A stretch of 64,000 bases of DNA, taken from Thomasclavelia saccharogumia DSM 17460 (lineage in GTDB: Bacteria; Bacillota_I; Bacilli_A; Erysipelotrichales; Coprobacillaceae). Under the pieces are notes generated by a model that saw only the letters and a list, made by a program, of their open reading frames with translations, ran no database searches and had not been told where the DNA came from. The stretch is taken from assembly GCF_000686665.1 (NCBI RefSeq), contig NZ_JMLH01000003.1:43539-107538 (forward strand). Reading direction: 5' to 3'. A program made the translations under genes and the position numbers. Below are positions 50,851 through 59,395 of the stretch, piece after piece (within the stretch, counting starts at the first letter, position 1; every line of letters starts with the position of its first letter).

Positions 50851-51745
50851 TAATAAGTCATTATATTTATCTTTAAGATTCTGTGAAAAATTTATTTTTT
50901 GCTTTGATCCATATTCATAAATAAATATCCAGGCTTGATCATTTTCATACCATTCAGCAATTTCTAATGCTTGATAAATAATTTCATTTTTAGATCGTTT
51001 AACATGTCTAAAATAGTAATTTAACTCCTTATTAGTAAGAGAATCTGATAGAGAAAAAATAAGTATTAAATCTGATAAATTTGCAATTAAATTATTAAGA
51101 TAATATCTTCTATCATCATATTTTTTATCTTACATAGTTTTGCTTCCTGCTCATTGATTATTTACATACTAATATCAATAATTATTTTTTGCCTGTTGAT
51201 ACCATGAAAATGCCGATATAAAACATCCAACAGATAAATAGTTAAACATTCACTACTAAGAGTTACATTAGTAGCACCTAAAATTAATTTTCTCATTTTT
51301 TCTTCATCAATTTGTGATTGCCACATATGGTCAACAACTTGATCAAACAATTCTTCTTGTGCCATTTTAACTGAACGAAACGAATCATCGGCAGAAAAAA
51401 TATAGACCTTACAGCCATAACATATTATATATTTGGTATAAATAATCTGCAGCTTCTTGATAATGTTCGTCTAAAGGCGATAAAGCTAGTAAATGATTGA
51501 TAAACCGTTTGACTTCAAAGCGCTATTTAGAACGCATTGGTTTGGGAATAACGCGATTAGGTGCAAAATAATATCCAGCATAAGCACAATCTAGAAAATA
51601 TTGAATTTGACTAAATATATTAGGCTAATCAACAACTTCTTCTTTTTTTTGCTTTTGGCAGCATTTTATATACTTAAACAAAAGCATCGATTGTATTTTT
51701 AGGATCTTTATGATCCAGTAATTCTCTTAATTCTTTAACTTTCAT
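50836..51745 (-). pseudogene. Heavily decayed gene, unknown family
   Basis: An ATG at 51745 overlaps the end of the lipase gene upstream (ATGAAAGTTAA) and starts MKVKELRELLDHKDPKNTID. Coding-quality sequence then runs through at least four in-frame stops and several frameshifts, including PNIFSQIQYFLDCAYAGYYF, EVKRFINHLLALSPLDEHYQ, a 67-codon open piece (51365-51162) and YYFRHVKRSKNEIIYQALEI, to a TAG at 50838. The ancestor would be about 300 aa, cytosolic and helical. I do not recognise it. The start overlap shows it was once coupled to the lipase gene. Confidence 0.75.
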
Positions 51746-52661
51746 CTATTTCCTTACCATTACTAATACATCCTTCAATATATGTTAAGATATCATCACG
51801 ATGTTCTTCATGAAGGATATCATGACGCATATTATCAAATAAAACATATTCAATATTTTCAACACCTTGTTTTTTCATTAATGCAACAGTTTTAACAATA
51901 CCTTTGCCAAAGTCACCCACAGCATCATTTTTACCAGATAAAAGATAAATTGGAAAATCAATCTTTATTTTATGATCTTTTTGACAGCAAAAAATCATTC
52001 CTGATAATAATTCTCTAAATAAACCAACACTAACATGTTTCAAACAAAGGGCATCATTTAAATAAATATTACGTTCTTTTTTATTTGCTAAAAGCCAATC
52101 GATATTAGATTGGGGATCCGGAAATTTTTTATTGTAGTTATCAAAAGCAAGTGAATCAATTAATTTACTATAGTTATCTTCACCAATTTTGTTGCCATGC
52201 TGTTTAACTATGAATCTAATTATTTTTAATACTAATAACGGTTGTGTTCCTGTTCCTAATAAAAAGCAGCCTTTTAGATCAAGTTCTTTATTCTTTTCTA
52301 TCAATATCATTCTAGTAATAAAAGACCCCATTGAAAAACCAATCATGTAACATGGTAAATCTGGATATTTCTTTGTCATGATCAAATAACTTTGATAAAC
52401 ATCAGCAACTACATTTTGAAAACTGCCCTCTTTACCAAAATAACCTTTAATTTTTCCAGCATACAAAGATTTTCCATGACCAATTACATCTATTCCAAAA
52501 ACTATAAAACCCCGCTTTGTAAAATAAGTTGCAACATCTTCATAGCGGCCAATATGCTCAGTTATGCCATGAACTAACTGAATCATTCCCACTGCTTTAT
52601 TTTTGGGTTGCCATATTTTACCATAAATAGTTGTTTTTTTATCACTTGATATAAATTTCAT
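51735..52661 (-). CDS. Alpha/beta hydrolase, monoacylglycerol lipase-like
   Basis: A 308-aa serine hydrolase: oxyanion segment LVHGITEHIGRYEDV, nucleophile elbow GFSMGSF, acid residue in LLSGKNDAVGDFG and histidine in MRHDILHE. This is the lysophospholipase/monoacylglycerol lipase group common in Firmicutes, without signal peptide. It probably hydrolyses short glycerides or lysolipids. GAAGG precedes the ATG. It was followed in the same operon by the gene now decayed at 50.8-51.7 kb. Confidence 0.9.
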   Translation of the reverse strand: MKFISSDKKTTIYGKIWQPKNKAVGMIQLVHGITEHIGRYEDVATYFTKRGFIVFGIDVIGHGKSLYAGKIKGYFGKEGSFQNVVADVYQSYLIMTKKYPDLPCYMIGFSMGSFITRMILIEKNKELDLKGCFLLGTGTQPLLVLKIIRFIVKQHGNKIGEDNYSKLIDSLAFDNYNKKFPDPQSNIDWLLANKKERNIYLNDALCLKHVSVGLFRELLSGMIFCCQKDHKIKIDFPIYLLSGKNDAVGDFGKGIVKTVALMKKQGVENIEYVLFDNMRHDILHEEHRDDILTYIEGCISNGKEIDES

Positions 52662-52703
52662 CTGTTTTAACCTTCTTTTCTTTTATATCTATAACAATAA
52701 CAT

Positions 52704-52732
52704 AAAAGTGCCATTTTTTTAATGACACTTTT
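52704..52732 (-). terminator. Terminator of the xpt-pbuX operon
   Basis: AAAAGTG-CATT / AATG-CACTTTT hairpin with a one-base mismatch, just after the permease stop on the minus strand. Confidence 0.75.
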
Positions 52733-52740
52733 AGATAATT

Positions 52741-54075
52741 TTAATTTTCTGTTGCCTTTGGTGCTGCTTCCATATTTTTTGGTAGGACTAAATTAAGAAT
52801 GATTGCTACTAAAAATACAACTGCAACACAGTTTTCAGCAAAAATATTTTGAACTAACTGCGGAAAAATATTAAATATCTCAGGTACTTGAGTAAAACCA
52901 ATACCGGTACTTAAAGATAAAGCTGCAATCGTTATATTTCTTTGTGAATAACCACATTTACTAATCATTTGTAAGCCGCTTACGACGATCGTTCCAAACA
53001 TCATAATCGTACAGCCTCCTAATACCGCATCTGGTAAAGTTGCAAGTAACACCCCAAAGATAGGAAATATTCCGGCTAAAATCATAATTAATGCACCTAA
53101 TCCAATAGTAAAACGATTGACAACTTTTGTCATTGCAACAAGTCCGACATTTTGACTAAATGATGTAATTGGTAAACATCCAAATACTGAAGATAAGGCA
53201 CTGATAAATCCGTCACAAGCAAGAGAGCCAGAAACTTCTTTTGGTGTAGCATCACGACCAAGTCCTGACATAGCTAAAGCAGAAGTATCACCGATCGTTT
53301 CTGTTGCTGAAACTAAGAAAATAAGGACTACCGATAAAATAGCATCAGCATTAAATTCCGGTTTAAATGGCATTAACGATGGTAAAGCAATAATAGATGC
53401 ATCTTTAAATCCTGAAAAATCTACTACTCCCATGCATGCAGCTACGATATATCCAACTACTAGACCAAATAAAACTGATAATTGTTTCCAATAAGATTTT
53501 GCAAAAATATTAAATAAAATACAGCAAAGTAATGTTATAGTACCAAGGATCCAGTTTGTTGCTGAACCAAAATTACTACTTCCGCTACCACCGCCAAAAG
53601 AAGCGGCACCTACTGATAAAAGAGAAAAACCAATTGCTGTAACAACACTGGCTGATACGATCGGCGTAATCAATTTGATCCAGTATTTTGCAAACAAGCC
53701 TAAAATTCCCTCGATAATACCACCGACTAAAACAGCACCAACGATGGCATTATAGCCATATGTTGGCCCTAAATAACAAAAAACTGAAACAAACGTAAAA
53801 CTGATTCCCATAACTATTGGTAATCCTGACCCAATTTTCCAAAGCGGGAAAAGTTGGATCAAAGTTCCAATTCCAGCGATGATCATAGCACTTTGAATCA
53901 GCATCGCACTATCGCTTGAATCAAGCCCGCTTGCTCCAGCAACAATGATGATTGGTGCAATATTGGCTACAAACATTGCTAAAATATGCTGTAACCCAAA
54001 AGGAATTGCTTTACTAACCGGAACCTTTCCATCTAATTTATAAATATTGTCAATACTTTTAGATTTATTATTCAT
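52741..54075 (-). CDS. pbuX: Xanthine/uracil permease (NCS2 family)
   Basis: A 444-aa nucleobase:cation symporter with about 14 helices. It contains FGLQHILAMFVANIAPIIIV, the VSATETIGDTSAL motif of the NCS2 family and the conserved SFSQNVGLVAMTKV. Located directly downstream of xpt with a 25-base gap, matching the xpt-pbuX purine salvage operon of Bacillus, so xanthine (or guanine) uptake is the likely role. AAAGG precedes the ATG. Confidence 0.92.
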   Translation of the reverse strand: MNNKSKSIDNIYKLDGKVPVSKAIPFGLQHILAMFVANIAPIIIVAGASGLDSSDSAMLIQSAMIIAGIGTLIQLFPLWKIGSGLPIVMGISFTFVSVFCYLGPTYGYNAIVGAVLVGGIIEGILGLFAKYWIKLITPIVSASVVTAIGFSLLSVGAASFGGGSGSSNFGSATNWILGTITLLCCILFNIFAKSYWKQLSVLFGLVVGYIVAACMGVVDFSGFKDASIIALPSLMPFKPEFNADAILSVVLIFLVSATETIGDTSALAMSGLGRDATPKEVSGSLACDGFISALSSVFGCLPITSFSQNVGLVAMTKVVNRFTIGLGALIMILAGIFPIFGVLLATLPDAVLGGCTIMMFGTIVVSGLQMISKCGYSQRNITIAALSLSTGIGFTQVPEIFNIFPQLVQNIFAENCVAVVFLVAIILNLVLPKNMEAAPKATEN

Positions 54076-54100
54076 AATATTTTATACCTTTCCTTGATAC

Positions 54101-54679
54101 TTATTTCCTGAATACTATTTTTCCAGTTTTTGGATCCATACTTTCAACAATTGCCAGCGACTCTAAACGATATCCGAGATTTCTAATTACTCTCCCGCCA
54201 GATTGGAAGCCTTTTTCAATAGCAATACCGATTCCTTCTAATGAAGCATTTGCTTGTGAAACGATAGAAATCAAGCCCTGCAAAGCACAGCCGTTGGCAA
54301 GAAAGTCATCAATGATCAAAACATGATCATCAGGTCCTAAAAACTTTTTTGAAACAATGACCTGATTTTTACATTTATGGGTAAAAGATTCTACTTCAGC
54401 TATGTACATATCACCTTCAATGTTAATACTCTTTGATTTTTTAGCAAAAACTACAGGTGCCTTAAAGTATTCAGAGGCAATACATGCAATTCCAATTCCT
54501 GATGCTTCAATAGTCAGTATTTTATTAATATGTACACCAGCAAAACGCTTTTTCCATTCTTCTGCCATTTGTTTAAAAAGCTCAATATCCATTTGATGAT
54601 TTAAAAAACTATCAACTTTAAGAACATTTCCTTCTTTTACAACACCGTCTTTTTGGATCCTTTCTTCTAAACAATTCAT
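54101..54679 (-). CDS. xpt: Xanthine phosphoribosyltransferase
   Basis: A 192-aa type I phosphoribosyltransferase converting xanthine and PRPP to XMP. The PRPP loop is [17 protein letters not shown], with the [19 protein letters not shown] substrate segment and N-terminal [12 protein letters not shown] typical of Xpt. AAGGGGTGG precedes the ATG. Operon head with the permease. Unlike Bacillus xpt-pbuX no guanine riboswitch core is seen in the leader; a perfect 9-1-9 palindrome is there instead. Confidence 0.94.
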   Translation of the reverse strand: MNCLEERIQKDGVVKEGNVLKVDSFLNHQMDIELFKQMAEEWKKRFAGVHINKILTIEASGIGIACIASEYFKAPVVFAKKSKSINIEGDMYIAEVESFTHKCKNQVIVSKKFLGPDDHVLIIDDFLANGCALQGLISIVSQANASLEGIGIAIEKGFQSGGRVIRNLGYRLESLAIVESMDPKTGKIVFRK

Positions 54680-54712
54680 TTTTCCACCCCTTCAATATGT
54701 TTACATATTCAT

Positions 54713-54731
54713 GAAATATCAATGATATTTC
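54713..54731. promoter_or_regulatory. Palindrome in the xpt leader
   Basis: GAAATATCA-A-TGATATTTC is a perfect 9-1-9 inverted repeat about 35 bases upstream of xpt, suited to a dimeric repressor. No purine riboswitch motifs were found in the 200-base leader. Confidence 0.55.
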
Positions 54732-54881
54732 TATTAACAGTATTGACACATGATCATTTTTATTGTATTTCTACTGTACCAAAAATAGTATCAAATTGAT
54801 ATTATCATTTCAATATTTTTTTATTTAAAATGACATAAATATCTTAAAATTATCATATTAAAAAACATAATAACATCCTGC

Positions 54882-56465
54882 TTAATATTTTTTTATTCCC
54901 TCTAAAACTTCTTTTTTAAAAGCTCTTTTTCTTGCATGAATCTTAATATAATTATCAACAAATTCATTTACTGAATTTATTTTACCGTTATTCTTTAATA
55001 TTTCCCCTAGAACAATGATTTGATTAGCACATTTATAATAACTTTTTCGATACGTACCACCAACTATTGCTTCTGTTCTTTGATCAATTTCATGGAAAAG
55101 CCATTGTAAACACTCTTCTTTAAAACTGTCATCTAATTGAAATTTTCTTTTCCATTCTTTAAAATATTCTTCAAAAAGATCATATTGAGATGAATTGATC
55201 ATTAATCGGCTTTGCAAGTCACTCATGACCCGCCCATCAGCATAGTATATCTTCTCATCTTCTTTTAATAACATTAATAGTAACGGAATGATCGTTCCTT
55301 TTAGGCTCATACTCCAGCCAAGAGATTCTTTATCATTGAGACATTCCTGATAGATTTCTTTGTAATCACCTAATAAAAAGCGATATATTTTTAGCTCTTT
55401 TTCAGTTACATTTTGATAGCAGTTTTTTAAAAAATGTGTTTTGATTTGTGAAATATTGGTATTTGCGCTATATAAACGTAAACAATTTAAAGCCGTGGGT
55501 TTTGATAAAAATGCTGTTTCATAAAAATATGGATCTTTGCATTGGGCTTGAACAGCCACATCAATGATGTCAGCACGAATTGACTGGGATTCAGGAATTT
55601 TTTCAATTGCTTCTTTAGCAATTTCAATGCATAAATCATGATTACCTTTTTCTAATGCTAGTTCACAGCACCTTTTATATAATAATGGATGTTCTTGATA
55701 AGCTTTTCGAGCATAATTCAATAATTCATCCTGATTGCCTAAATAAAGCGCTCCCTCAATTAAAAACTGCGTTGCTTGATTGCCAGAACGACAAAGTAAA
55801 TATTCACAAATCTTCTTTATCAATGATTTACTATTTTCAATTTCCTCAGGCCCATATGCTAAAATATCATCAATATGTAAATCTGTTTTACCATAACTAT
55901 AATAATAATTAAAAATAATTTCAGGACTTTTATCAAGCTTCATCACACAATACAAACAAGCTAAATAAAATTCTTTGATGTCTATTTCAATTAGATCATG
56001 ATAATTTAAATCATCTAAACATAAATGACCACAATCACCTATTTCATCATTAATATAAAATATTTCCATTTTTTCTAAATCTGATAATAATAAATATGCT
56101 TTTTCATACTGCTTAGCTAAAATAATCTCATAACATATTCTAATACATTCTTCGATTTTAGGTAAAACTTTAAAAACATCGCTATAGTGTGATATATAGT
56201 CCCAGTCATGATAAATTTCATCATAATATTCTTCATCATAGACCTGCAAATAGATTTCCTCATCTTTTATTTCTTCAAATATTTTTAAATATTTATCTAT
56301 ATCATATGATACTTCTTTTGATGATGTATCTAAACTTTCTAAAAAATTTGTCCGATAATCACTATTTATTTTTCTTGCATATGCATAGATCCAGTTATCT
56401 TTATCTTTTTCATTCATTTTAGATAATTTTTCTTTTACTAAAGTTATAAATTGTTGATAATCCAT
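54882..56465 (-). CDS. Large helical-repeat protein, unknown
   Basis: A 527-aa soluble, Tyr/Asp/Glu-rich, almost all-helical protein with TPR-like pairs in the middle (LIEGALYLGNQDELLNYARK, LELALEKGNHDLCIEIAKEA-type phrases about 230-300). It resembles the helical half of proteins that elsewhere carry SWIM zinc fingers, but the zinc finger is absent. AGGAG lies 27 bases before the ATG; a CTGAATATTCAG palindrome between them might fold and shorten the distance. It lies 61 bases downstream of the Pif1-like helicase on the same strand; a functional link is possible but unproven. Confidence 0.7.
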   Translation of the reverse strand: MDYQQFITLVKEKLSKMNEKDKDNWIYAYARKINSDYRTNFLESLDTSSKEVSYDIDKYLKIFEEIKDEEIYLQVYDEEYYDEIYHDWDYISHYSDVFKVLPKIEECIRICYEIILAKQYEKAYLLLSDLEKMEIFYINDEIGDCGHLCLDDLNYHDLIEIDIKEFYLACLYCVMKLDKSPEIIFNYYYSYGKTDLHIDDILAYGPEEIENSKSLIKKICEYLLCRSGNQATQFLIEGALYLGNQDELLNYARKAYQEHPLLYKRCCELALEKGNHDLCIEIAKEAIEKIPESQSIRADIIDVAVQAQCKDPYFYETAFLSKPTALNCLRLYSANTNISQIKTHFLKNCYQNVTEKELKIYRFLLGDYKEIYQECLNDKESLGWSMSLKGTIIPLLLMLLKEDEKIYYADGRVMSDLQSRLMINSSQYDLFEEYFKEWKRKFQLDDSFKEECLQWLFHEIDQRTEAIVGGTYRKSYYKCANQIIVLGEILKNNGKINSVNEFVDNYIKIHARKRAFKKEVLEGIKKY

Positions 56466-56526
56466 ATTTATTACTACTGAATATTCAGCTTACTCCTTTT
56501 TTATAAATATATTTAATGATCAATTG

Positions 56527-58125
56527 TTAAAAAACTTGATTTTTTATGTTTTGAACAAGTTCTTTTAATTCATTTGGTAAATTCTTTTCATCCATCTCTA
56601 AGACCTTTTTTCCTAACTGATAAATAAGTTCTTTGGGTATTGCCGTCTGTTCAATTTGATAAAAGTTTTTAACTTCTAAACTGCAAATCAAATTTTCTTG
56701 TCTCATCTGATTAATTAAACAAAGTCCTTCTAAAGATTTTACCCGACTTAATGCTACATACAACTGCCCGCAATCAAAAGAATAGGGAATCAAATTGATC
56801 TTTTCATAAGTTTGTCCTTGACTCTTATGCATTGTTATCGCATAAGCTAATCTTAAGGGAATTTGTGAAAATGACCCAACTTTCTTTTTACTTAGTTTAT
56901 GATCTTCGATTTCATCGTCAATACTTTTAGCTAGAACATAATCTTCGATGACCCATTCATGATAACCAAATTCAATTTTTAGATTATTGGCATCTAAGCA
57001 AACTGTTACACTTCTTTCATTAAGTTCTTCAATCACACCAAATGATCCATTTTGATAAAAGCTGCCTTCAGAATCATTGATCAATATCATTACTCTAGCT
57101 CCTACTTTTAAACGCAACTCATCTTGAGTGGGCTTATCATAGCTTTTAACATCACCACTTATTATTGATTTATAAATTTTAGCTCGAGAGGGAATTTTAT
57201 CTAATTCTTCATGATTGATCTTATTAGCTACTTTATTAGTTGCTGTTAAGATGATTCCATCATCGATCTTTTGATGTTTAGCGTGATGGTTGAAATAAGC
57301 AATAGCTGAACTATCACCGATACGAATCTTATTGAGTTCACGAATAAATTCTGGATCATTTTGTCTAATAACTTCTTTTAATTCGATTATATGAAAATCC
57401 AAATCTTGCCAGTTTGTCGATTCAAAAGCATATCCTTTATTGTAAGTAGGATATAATTCTTTTAAAACCTTTTTATCATTAGGCGTTGTAACTGGTGGTA
57501 ATTGAAAAAAATCACCAACGACAATTATTTGTTTTCTTTTTAAAGACTGCTCTTCAGCTTTCATTATCGTTCTTACCACAAAATCAAACAAATCGATTCG
57601 ACACATACTAATTTCATCAATAATGATGATATCACTCTCTTTTACAACTGCGGGAACTTTTTTAATATTATGAATAACTTGTGGTTCTGGTGATGCCTGG
57701 AAACAGCGATGAATAGTTACCCCTTTAATATTGATTGCAACAATTCCGGTTGGCGCACAAACTAAAACATTTTTTCCTTGTTTTTCTACTGTTTCAATAA
57801 AATGATTGAGCACAAATGATTTACCAGTCCCTGCCCCACCAGTTAAAAAAATATTTTTTCCTGAAAGTAAATGATCATATGCTTGTTTTTGATCAGCAGT
57901 TAATGAGCGATTATCTTGTTTTGATCGTATTATTGATTTAGATAATTTAGGTTGTTGTTCTTTTTTTATTTTATTTTCTTCACCAAGATATTTTTTTGCA
58001 TCTTCTTCTAAAATAAAACTTTTATACTGAGCCCCTTGATATTTATCTACTTGTTTCTTACATTCTTCCCATGAATAATATATGCCTGTTTTTCTTCCTT
58101 TTTTTACAGCATAATATTTTTTCAT
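56527..58125 (-). CDS. Pif1/RecD-like helicase with N-terminal RNase H1-type hybrid-binding domain
   Basis: A 532-aa protein. Residues 1-48 (KYYAVKKGRKTGIYYSWEEC, QVDKYQGAQYKSF) form a viroplasmin/RNase HI hybrid-binding domain, which in RNase H1 grips RNA-DNA duplexes. After a basic linker comes an SF1B helicase: Walker A GGAGTGKSF (96-104), Walker B IIIDEISMCRIDLFD, and C-terminal motifs LRLAYAITMHKSQGQT and LYVALSRVKSLEGL. The combination predicts an R-loop- or hybrid-directed helicase. GGAGG precedes the ATG. Three 21-bp tandem repeats lie 55 bases upstream. Confidence 0.9.
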   Translation of the reverse strand: MKKYYAVKKGRKTGIYYSWEECKKQVDKYQGAQYKSFILEEDAKKYLGEENKIKKEQQPKLSKSIIRSKQDNRSLTADQKQAYDHLLSGKNIFLTGGAGTGKSFVLNHFIETVEKQGKNVLVCAPTGIVAINIKGVTIHRCFQASPEPQVIHNIKKVPAVVKESDIIIIDEISMCRIDLFDFVVRTIMKAEEQSLKRKQIIVVGDFFQLPPVTTPNDKKVLKELYPTYNKGYAFESTNWQDLDFHIIELKEVIRQNDPEFIRELNKIRIGDSSAIAYFNHHAKHQKIDDGIILTATNKVANKINHEELDKIPSRAKIYKSIISGDVKSYDKPTQDELRLKVGARVMILINDSEGSFYQNGSFGVIEELNERSVTVCLDANNLKIEFGYHEWVIEDYVLAKSIDDEIEDHKLSKKKVGSFSQIPLRLAYAITMHKSQGQTYEKINLIPYSFDCGQLYVALSRVKSLEGLCLINQMRQENLICSLEVKNFYQIEQTAIPKELIYQLGKKVLEMDEKNLPNELKELVQNIKNQVF

Positions 58126-58179
58126 AATAGTTGTGTCCTCCTATCAAAATATGATCATTTAACATTTCTTTTATCTTAT

Positions 58180-58243
58180 ACAGCTTCATTTATAATATAT
58201 ACAGCTTCATTTATAATATATACAGCTTCATTTATAATAATAA
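58180..58243. repeat. 21-bp tandem repeat, three copies
   Basis: The unit ACAGCTTCATTTATAATATA (plus one T) begins at 58180, 58201 and 58222; the third copy varies at the end. The repeats lie 55-118 bases upstream of the helicase gene. Each contains TTATAAA/TATAAT-like hexamers on either strand, so copy number could alter the helicase promoter. Confidence 0.85.
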
Positions 58244-58338
58244 TTTATTATATTGTCTCATTTCATCACTTATTTAACAAGCAATTTCTTAAATTTCATC
58301 CTATAATAAAAATAGCGTTACTATACTCATAATATTTT

Positions 58339-58442
58339 ACAGTATATTTGGATGTGCAGATAAATCCAGCGCTATACTGATATTTGAACGATCTAACAAC
58401 ACTGGCGTAGTTTTATAAACTGCTTTTATCAATTTTATATAT
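58339..58442 (-). pseudogene. Possible coding remnant
   Basis: The minus strand reads KLIKAVYKTTPVLLDRSNIS and on to SAHPNIL before a TAA, without a start codon. The reading is weakly protein-like, with no family recognised. The rest of 58245-58545 shows nothing else. Confidence 0.2.
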
Positions 58443-58549
58443 TTCAAATTAAAAACATTGATAAATGAATATTTTAAATACTAGCATAATATACTTGTGA
58501 ATATGTAGTTTATATATTTTATTATTACGAAAAAATGGTAAACAATCCA

Positions 58550-59017
58550 AAAGTTCGGAGTTAATTATAGATATTAGAGAAATTTTTATTTATATTAATT
58601 ACTTAAGAGAAGATAATGGCATGATTAAAGTTATTACCAGCGTGAAAAGATCGGGAAAAATATAAAGCTTTACATAAAGGAAAAACTCATTATAACGAAC
58701 TTAAAAAACAAGAATATAATATAGGTATAGGTGTTGAAGAAGTAAGGGAAAATCAAAATAGTAAAAACATAAGAAAACAATTAGAAGTTGATTTTATTGC
58801 TTATAAAGGTAATAATAAATATTATATTCAATCAGCTTTTACACCTCATGATAATAATAGAAAAATTCAGGAAGAAAGACCTTTATTAAACATTGATGAT
58901 TCATTTAAGAAAATTATAGTAGTAAGTCAATATATGAAATTAAAACGTGATGATAAAAGTATAACAGCTATGAAAATTAGAGTATTTCTAAAAAATGAGA
59001 ATAGTTTAGACTTATAG
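58550..59017 (+). pseudogene. DUF4143-type AAA ATPase relic with internal deletion
   Basis: The first part (about 58550-58660) reads into the N-terminal P-loop MIKVITSVKRSGK of the AAA_14/DUF4143 ATPases. From about 58648, in another frame, it jumps straight to the C-terminal part of the same family: HYNELKKQEYNIGIGVEE, QLEVDFIAYKGNNKYYIQSA, RPLLNIDDSFKKIIVV, ending at a TAG at 59015-59017. Intact relatives are about 400-430 aa, so roughly 250 codons are missing, consistent with one large deletion plus frameshift. It is one of the few plus-strand genes in this half and is followed by a terminator. Confidence 0.8.
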
Positions 59018-59020
59018 CCT

Positions 59021-59065
59021 AAAAGAATAATGATTATTAACGAAATAATTAATCATTGTTCTTTT
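59021..59065 (+). terminator. Terminator of the DUF4143 relic
   Basis: AAAAGAATAATGATT and AATCATTGTTCTTTT pair with one mismatch around a 15-base loop, ending in T-rich sequence. Confidence 0.7.
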
Positions 59066-59066
59066 C

Positions 59067-59395
59067 TATTTGTACTAAATCTTCAACTATGTTCCTAAAT
59101 TTGAGATTTACTAATCAGTTATCTTGATAATCAAATTTATCAGGATATATCAATTTTATAAAAAATAATTTAACTGATTTTAGCCAAAAATATATTTTAT
59201 ATGAACAAGTATATACTACTTATTTTAAATCATAATATTTTTTGGTATGATCAAACGCAGTATTAAATGATCATTAATCATTCTTAAATATGCTGGTGAA
59301 TAATTTTCTTTTATTGGAATCAAGCACTTACACAATTATTTCTTTTACTCCGTAATATTTAATAGATTTTATTATTCATATCAAAAATTTTTATA
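59067..59395. other. Intergenic stretch, no gene seen
   Basis: About 330 AT-rich bases between the ATPase relic and the convergent end of the helicase-nuclease gene; no open frame or RNA structure supported. Confidence 0.35.

Noticed and set aside
58176..58250. CRISPR array
   Set aside because: The three 21-bp units are directly tandem with no unique spacers and no cas genes nearby.
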